NCBI GenBank assembly: GCA_963966185.1
Contig: CAWZYM010000076.1
Span: forward strand, 783,501-847,500
Origin: Rhabditoides inermis
Lineage: Eukaryota > Nematoda > Chromadorea > Rhabditida > Rhabditidae
Direction: 5' to 3'
DNA: 64,000 bases
Every line of letters starts with the position of its first letter. The stretch's first letter is position 1. Shown here in pieces: positions 1 through 13,900 of the stretch. The notes beneath the pieces were generated by a model. It ran no database searches and had not been told where the DNA came from. It saw nothing but the letters and a program-made list of their open reading frames with translations. The translations under genes were made by a program, and so were the position numbers.

Positions 1-27
1 GGGCGGAGCTTGGTGGCGGTCGTCCGA

Positions 28-814
28 TCACTCGTCCAGAAACACGATGCTCGAGTCGGCTTCAGCCTGAATGGGATTAGGTTTTGAAAAGAATGTCAAA
101 GTAGATTCACCTTCCCGTGTTCGTTTTCGGCAATGCATCGCACCGACAGAGAAATGAGTTTGTCGTCGCCGAGAACAAGAAGATCTCCGTTCGAGAGGTG
201 CTGGAAAGGATCTCTCTCTCCCTCCCTCCCTCCCTCCCTCCCTCCCTCCCTCTCTCTCCCTCTCTCTCTCCCTCTCTCTCTCTCCCTCCCTCCCCCTCTC
301 TCTCTCCCGTACCATGAAGTTTGCGTCGTTCTCCACGTTGACAGCCGAGTCGTCGTCGTTTATCTTCTGCCACACAATCTTCGGTTGAGGGTTTCCGTGC
401 GCGCGGCACATCACTTGCACCTGAACGTGTGTGTTGTGTTGTGGTTTGATATTGCGATCGGTTGTGCTTTGTGCTTTACTCACCGGGTTTCCGGCGAGTT
501 CGAGTCGACTGGCGGTGGAGAGACCAATGATCGGGGCAGACTGGAGTGCGGGGGAGCAGACGACTGTAAGGGAAGGAGTGAGGAGAGAGAGAAAGAGAAA
601 GAGAGAGAGGAGAGGGGGGAGAGAAGAGGAAAGGAAGGGAGAGAGATACTTAGAGAGAGAGGGAGGGAAAGAGGGGGGAGAGAGGGGACGTACCCTTGTT
701 TTCGGCGGGGACGACAACGAGTATCATCATGGAGACGACCACGTTACCACACGCGTTCTCCGCCACGCATTCGTACCTGCGAGGAACTCTCTCCCCCTCT
801 CTCCCTCTCTTCCT

Positions 815-845
<31 letters not shown>

Positions 846-2904
846 CCTCTCCCCCCTCTCTCTCCCTCTCGCTCTCTCTCCTCCACTCACACTCCTGCGT
901 GTTTCTCGTCTGCGCATTGTATGTCGTGGCTGCTCTCCACTAGTCCTGCCCCGAGCCGTCTTCCGGGAAGGGACGCCTCCACCTGAACACTGTCTGTGTC
1001 CTCCTGTCTCTTCTCTTCTGTTCACCTCTGCCGCTGGATGCGAGGAGACGCGTCGTCCATTGCGCAGCCACGAGATAGAAGCCTGCATGAGTGTCACCAA
1101 CGATTGGTCAAGCATTTCAGAAACCATTTTCGATGTAGTTGGCTTGAATTTGAAGTAGTTGGAAGGCAAGTTGGAAAATGTTTTGCAAAGCATTTTCATT
1201 TCGGAGGTTGTTGGAAAACATTTTGGGGGTTGTTTGAAGCGACTGACCGCTACTTGACCACCCTGCAATTCCACTGTTCTTCCACCGACGTTCACAACCA
1301 TGCTCATTCTTCCACCACCAACTTCCGCCTGACTACATATCTGACTACGTATAGCATAGCCAGCTATATTTGAATCCCTCTTTCTCGTGAAAGTTGCGGT
1401 TGCCCTAGTGTATTTCTATCCGCTTAGCTTGAAATGTGATAGGCGAATTCCATTTTTTTTGTGTATTGACGTTACGAAAGGCTTTTTTTCATCGGCGCGC
1501 AGTCATTTGACCAGAAAGAGATGTTGTAATGGATATTCTCGTAAACACTTATGTAATCGGGTTCGAAAGTGAACGCAGCGACCAGAAAATTTCTGATCTC
1601 TTTGTGCAGCAAAGAATGGTCTTGGTCTCTTTGTACAGCAAAGTACAGTACTGTGATGTGATTATATGATAGAGTCATAGAGTAGCTGGATTAGATTACG
1701 TTTTAGATACACACTCAGTAAAAGATTGATTCCGTATTCGATTCAGTCGCAGATTTGCACAACGGACGGATTGCGGGGGAAGTCGGAAGTTTGTAATAAG
1801 GGAAATGGAGATGATCAAGACTCGTGTTCAACTGTTCAAGTTGTGTGATGCAGCGGAAACTAGGAAATTAGAGGTGGGGGTGTGTAGAGGTTTAGACGTT
1901 CGTAAAAAGAGGGAGTGGGAGAGAGAGGGAGAGAGAGAGAGAGAGAGGGGGGGGGGAGAGAGACGACGCTTACCTGTGGGGTTCCGTATACGGAGCACTC
2001 TAGCTTGACGGCCTCTCCTTTCCGCACCACCATCTCTTCTGGCAGCGGTCGCTCGAAAGACATCGAAGGCTCTTCCACCAGAGAAGAACACACGTCCACT
2101 TCCTCAACACATCATTTAGAATACATCATAATTTCAAATTTTGTTTTGTAACTGTGTGTTTTAAAGACCACATATCCACATCACCTGTTCGTAATGATTG
2201 CGATATGATTTGATAAATTCATAACACACTCATGCGCGCACACGCTGTCGATTACGTAACGAAAGAAAATGTCTTCCGGAGTTCTCGGATCTTGTGTGTT
2301 GTGTTTTGGTGCTGGCGGATATCAAGGGTGGTCTGAGTCTGGGACATAATGTCCACACATTATAGTTGAGTGGAGGGGGGATGTGAGCACTTTCTCAACC
2401 AGACATCATGTTGTATGATGTCGGCTTATGTGAACGAGTATCTGCAATGATCTCATGATCTTCTCTTATCCGCTCCTCTACGTCGCTCCGCAACACTCGG
2501 AGATTTTCGAGGAATTGTGAGTCTGGCAGCTTGCACCCGGACCAGTATGAGTAAGCCGAAAAGTATGATTGGAAATTGGAACAGTTTTGCGTGGTTCGCG
2601 GAATGGACTTCATGCGTTCCCGTTATGATATGAATATGCGATTAGAGAAAGGCGTTTATTTGCACATATATTGAGTTACGTGGGATATGTGTGACCGCTG
2701 TGCGCTTGCAACATTTCCATTCCAGTCGCAGTCGACGTGTGACCGCGTGCCAACACCCATTTTCGACACACTAATTTGCATATATAGGGTTATAGGGTAA
2801 GAGGCAATCCGACTGGGAAGACCGACTTGCCAGAAAGCCCCTCGAACAAGCAGCAAAAGCAGCAAAAAGCGTATGTAAACCGCGAATGACGTCATGTGAT
2901 GCAA
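28..2904 (-). CDS. Secreted protein with two immunoglobulin domains (ZIG-like)
   Basis: Nine exons keep one frame (825 nt, 274 aa): 2827-2904, 2400-2529, 1974-2098, 891-982, 694-776, 484-563, 313-420, 111-200, 28-66. The N-terminus is a signal peptide (hydrophobic FLLLLLLV core). A second ATG three codons downstream (2895) could also start it. After a helical stretch (LPDSQFLENLRVLRSDVEER) come two Ig folds. Ig1 has KLEC and later HAGVYECVAEN, the D-x-G-x-Y-x-C pattern, but no obvious core tryptophan. Ig2 has QVMCRAHGNPQPKIVW and SVRCIAENEHGK. No membrane segment follows, so it is probably secreted. The architecture resembles the short two-Ig ZIG proteins of nematodes, which act in axon maintenance; the exact orthologue is not recognised. 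Several introns are filled with GA/CT repeats. An extra exon carrying the missing Ig1 tryptophan between 1000 and 1970 cannot be excluded. Confidence 0.72.
206..306. repeat. CT/CCCT microsatellite in an Ig-gene intron
   Basis: The pure pyrimidine tract on the plus strand fills most of the intron between exons 111-200 and 313-420 of the Ig-domain gene. On the sense strand it is a purine GA/GGGA run starting right after the GTACGG donor. Confidence 0.9.
582..688. repeat. GA-rich microsatellite in an Ig-gene intron
   Basis: Imperfect GA/GAAA/GGGA repeat occupying the intron between exons 484-563 and 694-776. On the sense (minus) strand it is a pyrimidine tract leading into the acceptor. Confidence 0.85.
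788..885. repeat. CT-rich microsatellite in an Ig-gene intron
   Basis: CT/CCCT tract filling the intron between exons 694-776 and 891-982. Three consecutive introns of this gene are thus essentially microsatellite. Confidence 0.85.
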
Positions 2905-3761
2905 AGGTCACTGGGAGAGGATATTGGATAGGGTACAAGGATACCTCGCTGCTCAGACTATAATGAATTTTCTGTATAATATGTACATATTCACGGTCCG
3001 GATAGTTGCACAGTCGAGAGCGGTCAGGCCCACGACCGCGCCGCACACACGCGACGCTGTGCTCTTTTGCGAATTTGCCAGCAAGCGGTTGAGCGCCATA
3101 ATTTCTCGCTTGAAATCGCTACGCGCTCATTCACAAACGGGGCAGCCTGCGCGCCAGCCGCTCTCTGTGTGAGGCGCGCTGTGCAACTATCCGGGCCGTG
3201 ATATTACATATAATATTCGAAAAACTGACCATAAACGACTCGGCGTTTGCCCAAAGAAGAATCGATGAAATCCACAACAGGGAATTCATCTGTGTGATTT
3301 ACCTGAAGTATGCAAAATTAGCTAAGACTACAATGAGATAAGCGAAACATAGATGAGAGATGAGAAAAGGAAAAACTGAAAGTATATACAAACTCAGAGA
3401 GATAAATGAAAGACGCGGATTGAAAGTGATATAACCCTACTTTGAGAAGTGAACAGATTTACTATTTTCGGATAGTGAGTAGGTGGTGACGAAGGGAGGG
3501 GATAAGAACAAAGAAGGAAAGAAGGAAAGAAGGAAAGAAGGAAAGAAGGAAAGAAGGAATCAGGAATGACGGCCGATCAATCAGGGCAAGTGTCGGCAGA
3601 GAGTACATGGAGCGTGTGAAAACGAGGATTGTCGAAATCCTCATTCCCGGAAAGAGGTGGAAGACAGGAGAGAAAGAGAGAGAAAGAAAGAGAGAGAGGG
3701 GGGAGAGAGAGGGAGAGGGTGAGAGAGAGAGAGAGAGAGGAGAGGAAGAGAGAGGGAGGGA

Positions 3762-3828
<67 letters not shown>

Positions 3829-5527
3829 GAGGGAGAAACGGAAAGGAGGGAAAGGGAGGTGAAAAAAACCAAGGTGACGGGGCGAGTTTAAATCTTATGA
3901 TATACGGCATGTGGCGTAATTTAATCGCGGGAATCTCTGATTGGAATCAGATCTCGCGAAAACTACTAATGAGCAAAATAGAGAGAGAGCTAATGGAGGA
4001 AAACGGATGGGTCTGAGTGAATCTGCCATGGTCAAAACCACTATCACTCGAATCACTTCTACGCTCCCACTTCCGGTTAGTGATTAGCTGATTAGCATAA
4101 AAATTATTGAACATTGCATTAGTGAGTCTGGGAGTGGAAAGAAGCCAGACAAGAGACGACACAAGGAACAGGGATTCATTTATTTACTCAATTTTACGGT
4201 TGTTTGGAGATCAGAGAAGTGGAAGGTGGTAGGGCGAAACACATAATATTGACGCGAATTCGTTCATGCGAATTACTATAATGAGATAAGCGAAACGGAG
4301 TTGAGAGATTGAAACTACAGTATCTGAAAAGTAAAAGTATAGTATAGAAGATGCCACTTTGTTAATGCCTATATATCAGAAAAGTATAATAGAAGTCGCA
4401 ACTCTGCGAATGCGTTGGCATTTCAGAAGCTGCAGCTTCAGAAAAGTGTAATCCAAAGCCGCGAAAACAGAAACATGACTTCATGACTATGATTTCTGGA
4501 AAACCTACCTACTGCCCTACTGAAACAGACGTCGCGCGAACTCCCCATAATAGTCGATTCGTGGATATATAGCTGGTTATAGCTAATTCCAAATTATCCG
4601 ATCAGGGGGCGGAGCTTAGCCGGGACGGGGCTTAGTCCAGCAGTGGCCGGAAGCCACAGGGCAACAGCAACACTCCAAATGTCAGGGGCAAATGCAAAGC
4701 TGTCATGTCATGGCTGACGCACGTATGAAAGAGAAAGAGATGGAAGATGATAGGGACTGATCACACCCCCACTACTAGACGCACACTGTTCCTTGCAAGA
4801 AAGAATACACTCTAGCCATAAGCACTTGCATACAACCGCCCATTACATTGCTTTTTCACCAAACATCAAAAAGGAGCATTTTTGTTAATGAAAGAATCGG
4901 CGTCTGTGCGCTAGTTGTAGTTGTTGCGCTCTGCGCGTCAGTTGGTTCTCCAGAGCAGAGCCGAGCCAATTAGAGACAGCTTCGAAAAACGGAGACAGGT
5001 TCTGAGAAGCGCGACTACATTTTGAGGTCACTCAAACAGGTGGTTAGTATTGTATTCATACAGCTCCAGAGAGCAGAGACAACATATCCAAACACCAAAC
5101 TATTGGAAGGAGAGAGAGGGGGATATAGAGAGTTAAGGTAGAATAGCTTTGGTTTTGGTTAACATATTCTGGATACGACGCTGTCCAGGAATCTAATAAG
5201 ATACGCAGGCCATAAACAAAGACAAACAAAACCACGGAGGGGAAATGGCGGTTATTGCGTTTTCCCTACGTTGCAGGATACTGTACAAAACAAGAAAACG
5301 AAGACATACATAATACTACATAGAGATTACCTAAATCGGGTCAGAAATCAAAACACGGGTAAAAGTGAACGCGTTTTCGTGAATGAAGGGGTTGAAACTA
5401 TGAATGCTGAACAAAGAATTATAGGGTAGCGATAGGGAATGAAAAGTAGAGATTTGTGAGCATAATATGTGCTCTGTGAAATACGCTACAGTAAGACAGG
5501 GATGATTGAAAGAGAAAAGATAAAAAT

Positions 5528-5564
<37 letters not shown>

Positions 5565-6894
5565 GAGAGAGAGAGCCAAGAGAAGACAACAAGTTTCAGC
5601 TGCTTCCCGTAATGATATGACCGTTATGTGACAGGTGCAAATATTCGTTCCAAATGTATCTATATATCCGAGCCCCAATCTCTTTTACACAACTCTCGCT
5701 TTTTTGTCTCCAGTCTCCAGGTTTCTCTACAGGCGGATGATGTATACAGTAAGGGTCTTCTTTAGATACAAGAAGAAACTAACACTCACTCACTCATAGT
5801 GAGATCAAAAAGTGAGTGAGTGGGAGATGAATCCGACGGATTAAAACGCGAAATGACTCGACATTCAATTGAGAAAAGCAACGGGTCACCAAAGAGAGCC
5901 ACCGTAAAATCAATGGAAAAAGTGTGAATGAAATGCGATAGGGAGGGGGTGAAGACGTCATACTTGTATATGTGAAAGAAGTCACACATGTGTCACTCAC
6001 TATATAGACTATATTATTAGTATACTGAATCAGATTACCCATCTACGCAACTAGACAGAAAGAGGGAAGAGGGAAGAGGAGGGGAGAGGAGACAAACACT
6101 ATTAGTTTTCGGGGGGGGGGGGGAGTGAGTGAATTGGGGATGAGTAAGACTCGCGGAGACGAATACAAAAAGTGGAAAGATAGTTCATACACATCTGAAA
6201 TCTCTCGTCATCTGCACATGCATTGTTCTTTCAGAGGGAATCGGAAGACAACAAATGCATGCAATGTGGTCAGAAGTGATTGAGATCTCGATTGCGAGCC
6301 CACTCACTACTTACTACATCCACTTTTCTGCCGAGCAATCAGACCTGCCACCCATTTGGATCTCTCTCTCTCTCTCTCTTTCTCTCTCCCCATACACGTC
6401 ACCTCGCAACCACCCATTCATAAACAATATCAGAAACAGCCGCGGAGAAATGGGTTGGACTCTTCCAGTACAAAACAATACGTTTACATGCCGAGAACCT
6501 ATCAACGACCATCGTTAGGGCATGCTTCGCACGCGTCATACGACAAAAATACAGACACTGAAAATCAAGTTTTTTCTTCCTTCACGTACCTCCCAGGATA
6601 CTACGAACGTGCGTACATGAACGTTCAATCCAGCAGACTACTCAAAACTCAAAACCTGATACTATGACAACACACCTTTATAAAATGCACATAGTACTCA
6701 CTCCATTCAAGCTAATATCTATGAAATACATGCGCAAGTGGAAACTATAATCGTTTGGGTTATATACACAACACATCGTATCTCAAACCGTGTCTCGTAT
6801 CAACAAAGAGATCTCAACGGACAAAAGAGAAGGGGATACAAGGAGGACTGTGATCAGCTGATAGTGAGGAGGGGATCAGCTGATAATCAGCCGC
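2905..6894. other. Gene-poor interval between the Ig gene and NCoR
   Basis: I see no convincing exon here. It contains a GAAG tetranucleotide run (about 3508-3560), a long GA tract (3663-3862), a second GA tract (about 5529-5577) and a CT tract (6359-6390). A roughly 25-nt segment (ATGAGATAAGCGAAAC core) occurs near 3331 and again near 4280, a small dispersed repeat. Since the Ig gene and NCoR are both on the minus strand, this holds the 3' flank of NCoR and the 5' flank of the Ig gene. Confidence 0.6.
3663..3862. repeat. Long GA microsatellite
   Basis: About 200 bp of GA/GAAA/GGAGA repeat, including a near-perfect (GA)n core at roughly 3765-3815; intergenic. Confidence 0.92.
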
Positions 6895-7947
6895 TCAGTC
6901 GTCGTCAGAGAGGTCTTCGAATGCTGGCTGCTGGGAGAGAGGGGCGTGGCCGGCACTCGCGGCTCCCAACAGAGCAATCGGCGGCCGGGCGAGCGAAGGG
7001 GGCGGGGCGCCAGTGGGCGGAGCCGCGCCCGGCATGCAGTCCAGGTCCAATATAGAGAACATTTGGCGGTTCGCCGCTGAAAACACGTGATACAAAACAA
7101 ATCATCAAACTACAAAGCACAAACCTGCGGCAGCTGCGGCTCCACTCATACTGGAGATGCTGGTCTCGGAACGCGGAGCCGGCGACAACATGGCCTCGTC
7201 TCCCTCCGGCGACAGCGGCTCGTACGTGGGCGGGGCGAGGGGCGTGGTCGGAGGGGGAGGGGCCAGCGACGAGGAGCCGCTGCTGGTGGGCGCAGTAGTG
7301 CTGGCTGTGACGGCGGGTGGGGCAGCGGAGACGGGAGAGGAGGAAGCAGTGGAGAGAGGCTGCACGACAGCCTGAAATCACGACACGTCATAGGACAGTC
7401 ATCCCCTCTCTCTCTCTCTCTCGAATAATGTGTGCATGCATCATGTCACTCGAGTCTATCCACGTCAGCACAGACTGTCCACAATTGTTATTGTTTCCCA
7501 CTTCCCAATACCAACGATTCTTGTAATAGAATCCCTTCCCCCCCTCCTACCATTCTCCCTTCTTTCTTCCTCAATCCTCATACTCGCTTTCCCATCGCAC
7601 GCTTATCAAAAAATTGCCAAAAACACCAAACACCAAGGCAAAGACCCTACCCTCACTCCACCCAAAACCAAAACAGAGAGATGGAGAGAGAAACACGGAG
7701 CCATTTCACTACCACAACCACAATCCCATCACTCTAGCCTACGCTATGCATGCACCTCAAACTATTCCAATCCCTGACAACGCAGAATACATGAAACTTC
7801 GTCACTCCACTCAACTTCGAACTAACTCAAGTTTTCGAGATATATGAAAAAGGGGTCACCAACGCGCGTTAGAGAGGAAGAGAGGAAGGAAATAGAGGGA
7901 GAGGGAGAGACAGAAAGAGGGATAGAGACAGAAAGAGGGATAGAGCT

Positions 7948-7988
<41 letters not shown>

Positions 7989-10900
7989 ATGAGGGTTATA
8001 TGGAATCCACCCTCGCAGTAGGTGCAAAGAGGTGTGAAATGTCGATAACCCTGAGCTGGTCACCAATTTCCCCTCTCCCACTCTGTGAAAAAGAAAGAAG
8101 TCCCCCATAGAGACGTCATACTAAAGAGCAGACGAATGACAGAGAATCCATAGACTTTCCCACAGCACATTCATAGATAACACCAAAACACAAGGCGCAA
8201 TTTGTAAGAAATAATCTCAAAAACATGGAAAATTACTATCTACGACATTTTCAAACAGTATCGTCCGCAAATCGCTAGTGACGGCCAGCGATGTTCAATT
8301 GTTAGTTTCAAAAAACGAAGACCCGGAAGTCATTTTCGATCTCTTTCCACTTAGGAACTGAATTCAACATACTTGCAACTTGCATCTGCAGTCTACATTG
8401 CCTGCAACCATTTCCCACATACTCGTATCAATGGCTAATGAAGTTTTTTCCACACCAATCTCTGCCACACATGGCGCTTGGATACGAGGGGAGACAGACA
8501 GGCGGGATACATCCGACATACATACATGCAAGTTCCCAACCCAAGCCAAACACACACTGCCTACGCGTGTCTTGCTCATAAACTCGCCTCGTCCACTAAT
8601 CACTGAAATGGGTGGTGTGGTTTCATCTCAACATCATTGAACCCTAGACAACCTAGAGGGCATGCACATAACCATATCACAGTCACGGGACCGGTTACCC
8701 GACGTAGCACACTAGCCTCCCCCTCCCCACTCACTTCTGATTTCATTGCCGTGTCATACTAATGAATGGCATTGCATATACGGCAATGCGTGAATGAGTC
8801 GTGCACAGAAATATAACACACTGTCTCTGTAAGAATCGGACGAGGTGGTTACTAGGAGCTATGTCAGCGCACATTGGGGTTATCGAAGGTCCTCTACAAG
8901 ATGCAAATAGTCGTTTTTGTCAATTATGCAAACTTGGCCCATTAAGGGACCACTACCTCAAATCGGTCAATTTTCGCCAAAACACTAAAAATAAGATCTC
9001 GTTCGATTTCTTATCAGATTCTAAGAACTTTTTCATATTAAATGTTTTTCGAAAAAAATAAGTTCAAAAAAGTTATGATCAAAAAAATGAAAAATTTGCA
9101 TATTTTCCTCTTTTTTTTAAATGTTGCTGACCTGAGAAGCAAGAATAATTAGCACCAATTGAAAGAGCGTGTTTTGTTTGATCTACATGATTTTTATGAA
9201 GAAAATCAATCCTGACATCATCTGCCATCCAGACGGTTGAAAGTGGTCCGGAAAGCGAATATTCGGCATTTTTCGATTTTTCGCCCTGTGTCACTGCGAA
9301 GAAGCAAAAAGCAAATACACCATGATAATCTACGCACTTTGTTTAGTATATGGACGTGTTTTCATGAAAATCTATCATGACGCCATCTGCCATCCAGACG
9401 GTTGCATTTGCACTATCCAGTACAACCAACGGATATGGGTCAACGAAAAACTTGAGCGGGATAGCGAACAAAAACAGCAAACGGGAATGCACTGAATCAC
9501 ACGAGCGAGAATCTTGGATCTTGAGATATCTTTTTGATAGTTTGAAATGATAATTAAAGGTGCACAATAACTGCAAACTTGTCCGGACCACTTTCAACCG
9601 TCTGGATGGCAGATGACGTCATGATAGATTTTCATGAAAACACGTCCATATACTAAACAAAGTGCGTAGATTATCATGGTGTATTTGCTTTTTGCTTCTT
9701 CGCAGTGACACAGGGCGAAAAATCGAAAAATGCCGAATATTCGCTTTCCGGACCACTTTCAACCGTCTGGATGGCAGATGATGTCAGGATTGATTTTCTT
9801 CATAAAAATCATGTAGATCAAACAAAACACGCTCTTTCAAATAGTGTTAATTATTCTTGCTTCTCAGGTCAGCAACATTTTCAAAAAATCGAAAAAATGC
9901 AAATTTTTCATTTTTTTGATCATAACTTTTTTAAACTTTTTTTTTGAAAAACATTTTATATGAAAAAGTTCTTAGAATCTGATAAGGAATCGAACGAGCT
10001 TTTATTTTTAGTGTTTTGGCAAAAATTGACCGATTTGAGGTAGTGGTCCCTTAATGGGCCAAATTTGCATATTTGACAAAAACGACCCTATACATCTTGT
10101 AGAGGACCTGCGATAATCCTTGTATGCGCCGGCATAGCTCCTAGTAACCACATGCCCAAAAAGTGTCCGATTCTTACAGAGACGGTGTGATAAATGAGCA
10201 TTGAGCATACAGGAAAAGAGCTTATCATCTGCAATACGCCTGCGTGCATCAACCTCACATCACTCATTAAAAATAAGCATGATATTATATCATCATAGCT
10301 AAAATATCATCAACCACATGTAGATTTCTTCTAGTATTATTACGACCTCAGTTTGTATGGTGTACAAAACATAAACCACACGAGCCCCATTTGTTCCATT
10401 CTTGAATCAAGATACTTAGCGAATACAAATACTCACTTCGATTCAAATAACGCAATCAAGGAAACGGTGGAAACAAATGGCATGCGATGAAAATGGCACA
10501 ACACAGAACATCATCGCCTCATCACTTGTGTTATGATGATATCAGAATCGTCCGAGAGAGAGAGAGAGAGGGAGAGAGAGAGGGAGAGAGAGAGATCTAA
10601 TCCCTATTTTACATCTGCCATTCCATTCATCAATCTGTCACCATCAATTATTCTATTCAAATTCAAATTGTTCACCATCATACTACACAAATCTATCGGT
10701 TTCGTACATTTCGCATTCCATTCAATTTCACCCAACTAACGCCCAGTACAAAATTAAATTATATAAAAAGTTCGCATATTCAATTTCCTACTCTCGATCC
10801 AATATTTCCAGATTTCCCCACATTCACATACCTCCGGTACTCTCTGCGACTGCGGAGCGACACTCGCTTGAGGGGGCTGCTGAGCATCCTGCAGGGGGCG

Positions 10901-13900
10901 TGTCTCCGAGGGGCGGGGCTGCGACGTCGGTGCCGAACCCTCCGACTGAGACGTCGCCGGCTGCAGGAATCGGACCTGCGAAATCTGAAAATCAAAATGT
11001 ACATTACAATCATGAAAACTGTCGGTACCGATGGACTGGGCAGCTGCTGTGTGTGTGAGTGGAGGAGGTGGCTCTGCGCACTGGCCGGGCGACTGCCCCC
11101 GATGGGCGGGGTGTGCGTGGGCGGAGTCTGCGAGGGCGTGCCGCTGCGCCGTCCCATCGACTGCGGGCGGAGCGAGGGCGCGGCCGGAGGAAGCACTACC
11201 GTCTCCAGCCCGCTCTTGCGCTTGTTCACCTCGTGTCCGCCGGCCCCTCCACAGCCACTCGACTGCTCCGACACGGCATCCTCCTGCACCACCTACAACG
11301 AGTCCAGCTCGTCCCGCACCTCTACCAACCCCAACCCACCTTCTCCACAATCGACCCGAACATCTTCTTCTCCATCCCTCCTCCTCCTCCTGCTCCTCCC
11401 CCTGCTCCTCCAGCCAGGATGGAATGGGCAGATGAGGGCACAGAGTGGCTGCCAGTCGCCGAGAGGAGAGAGTGCGAGTGGGTCGACGACGCGGCGGGAG
11501 AGTGGTGCTGCTGCTGCTGCTGCGACCAGTGCTAAACACAATCAATCAATAACACACATCGATCAATGAGCCAATGCGTGCCACCTTTCCGAGGGCGCCT
11601 GCGTGCGAGGCGCCCTTTGCGAGAAGTCCCCGCTCCACCGCCCTCACTATCACCGAAGAGTCCGTCGCGCGCAGGCGGTTCAGAGTCGCCCCCGTGTTGT
11701 TGCGGCTCAAACAAACACTCATTCACACCGCCCACAAAGCTTACACCCGTTCGATACGCCAGTCTTTTCCTCACCAGATGCGTTTCTCGTCGACAGTCTT
11801 GCGTACTCCCTTGATGATGTGTTCGAGTACGGCTAGTCCCTGTTCGCACTCGCGCATCTCAGATCGCACGGCCTCCGAGACGGGCACACCAACAGCCTGC
11901 GACAGAGACGCCTCCGAGGTGAGCTTCTGCAACGGGAAAGGGGGATCAAAGGGCAACGACCAGACAACTCACATCCAGCCTCTCCCGAATGCCCTTCTCC
12001 TTCTCCAACTTCTCCTCCAGCTCCTTCTCACTCTGACGAACCTCCTGGTCGTACTGAAAAGAGACATGTACACAACATGTTGCGAATAGCACAGTGCGGA
12101 TCCATCCTCGATCTTCCTACCTGATCGTACTCCGAGCGCAGCTTCTGGTACTTTTCTTCGACGGCAGGAGCGGCGGGGGCGGCGGCGGCGGCGGCGGCAG
12201 AAGAGACGGCTGTCTGCTGCTGCTGCTGCTGCTGAGCCTGCTGCTGCTGCAACTACACCACATTCATAGAAAAAGTCGATCCCTCTTCCCTCCCCCAACT
12301 GCTACCTGGTGCGAGTTGAGCAACTGCTGCTGCAAGTGTTGCTGGTACTCCTCGAATATCTGGAACCACAATGTATACTACACAGATGACAGGAGTCGAA
12401 ACCGTTTGATCTCATCTTCCCCCTCTCTCTCTCGCTCGCGTACCTTGTGTTGTGGTGTGTTGTGTGCCTGCATTCCAGTGGCGGGAGTGGCCCGTCCACT
12501 GGCGGACCCCGCGTGGGAGGAGGCAGTCGCCGTCGCAGCCACTGCCTGAGCGGCCGTGCTCACCTGCACCTGCAGGGCAGAGATCGCCTGCTGGCCCTGC
12601 GCAATCTGCGCATTCAGCTGAAACACACACAGCGTCATGCGCCGCCCCTTCAAGCCCCGCCCCTCTTCCCCCGCCCACCTGCTTGATCTGATGCTGGGCC
12701 TCGAGTATCTGCTGGTCGAGCTGCTGACAGTGTTGCTGGTAGAGCTGCTGCTGCTGGATCAGCTGGTTGTTCGCCTGGAATGGCAAACATGACGCCCCGC
12801 CCGCTGTGGCCACGCCCACCCGCTGGTACTCGTCGTTCTCCTGTTGGAAGTGTTGTAGTTGAGTGAGGAATTGTGGCATCTGTGCCTGCATCGCCGGCTG
12901 GGCAATAATCATCCGAAGCGCGTTCTGGAGACCCTCCATCTGCGTCAGGTTGTGGTTGTGCCTGAAACGAGAGCCATTTGCCCCGCCTCTCCAAGCCACG
13001 CCCCCTTCGCGACTCACTTCTGCTGTACGAGTAGCTGTTGCTGCTTGGCCTTTTCGGTCTGCTCGTTCGCCTGCTTCCGCTGAGCTTCCAACTGTTGAAC
13101 ACGCTGTTGATACTGCTGCTGTTCCGACACCTGCAACACAGCGCGTTCAAGCTCCGCCCCCACAGGCCCCGCCCACTCACCCTCTTCTGCTGCTGCTGGG
13201 ACATGGTGCGTAGCTGCTCCTGTCGCTCTCGCAACTGCTGCTGCTGTTGCGCCTGCTGCTGCTGCAGGATTTGCTGGAAAAAAATCAACATGACAATCCC
13301 ATCCAAGCAGTGTATCCCTTCATCCCTTACATGGTGTTGCTGTAACAGCCCGTGTCCGAGGCTGTTCACCCCGAGGCGTTGTTGCTGTTGCTGCAGCTGC
13401 TGTTGAATCTGCTGCTGGTAGAGCAGAGCCGTCGCCGCCCGCTGCTGCTTATCCCGCTCCGCGCCTACAACAACACACACTTGACCCCGCCCATCTAGAC
13501 CACGCCTACTCACGCTCTTCCTGCTGCTGCTGTTGCTGAAGCGCTTGTTGTTGTTGCTGGTGGTGCTGAGCTGCCATCTAAACACACAACACATCCGTGC
13601 AAGTCCCGCCCCTCTCGCTCCGCCCCCTCCACTCACCATGAGGTACTGTTGGATCGTGTCGGGCTGCTGTTGCTGCTGCTGGTTCTTCTGTTGCAGTTGC
13701 ACCATCAGATTCTTGATCATCTGGAAGAAGACATGGTTAACATTAACACGTCATCTCGATTCTTCTTGCAGGCATCACACTCACATCCTCATTGTTCCCT
13801 CCATGCTGGGCAAACGCCTGCAGCAGCATGTTGTACGCCTCCGCGCCGCCCTCAAAACAACTACACCGTCAAGCCCCGCCCCCACTAGCTCCGCCCACCT

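Noticed and set aside
1472..1678. Open stretch on the minus strand with LVAAFTFEPDYISVYENIHY, possibly an extra Ig exon
   Set aside because: It has no core tryptophan, and no border was found that preserves phase between the flanking Ig exons.
3607..3891. Long Glu/Arg or Ser/Leu open frames over GA tracts, here and elsewhere
   Set aside because: Low-complexity frames from GA/CT microsatellites, open on both strands, with no splice or start context.
8801..9947. Paired, near-identical short ORFs (MTQGEKSKNAEYSLSG...) on opposite strands
   Set aside because: They are the same arm sequence read twice in the fold-back element; no transposase similarity.
8817..10189. CRISPR-like or bacterial mobile system
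   Set aside because: Spliced animal genes throughout; the repeats are inverted arms, not spaced direct repeats.
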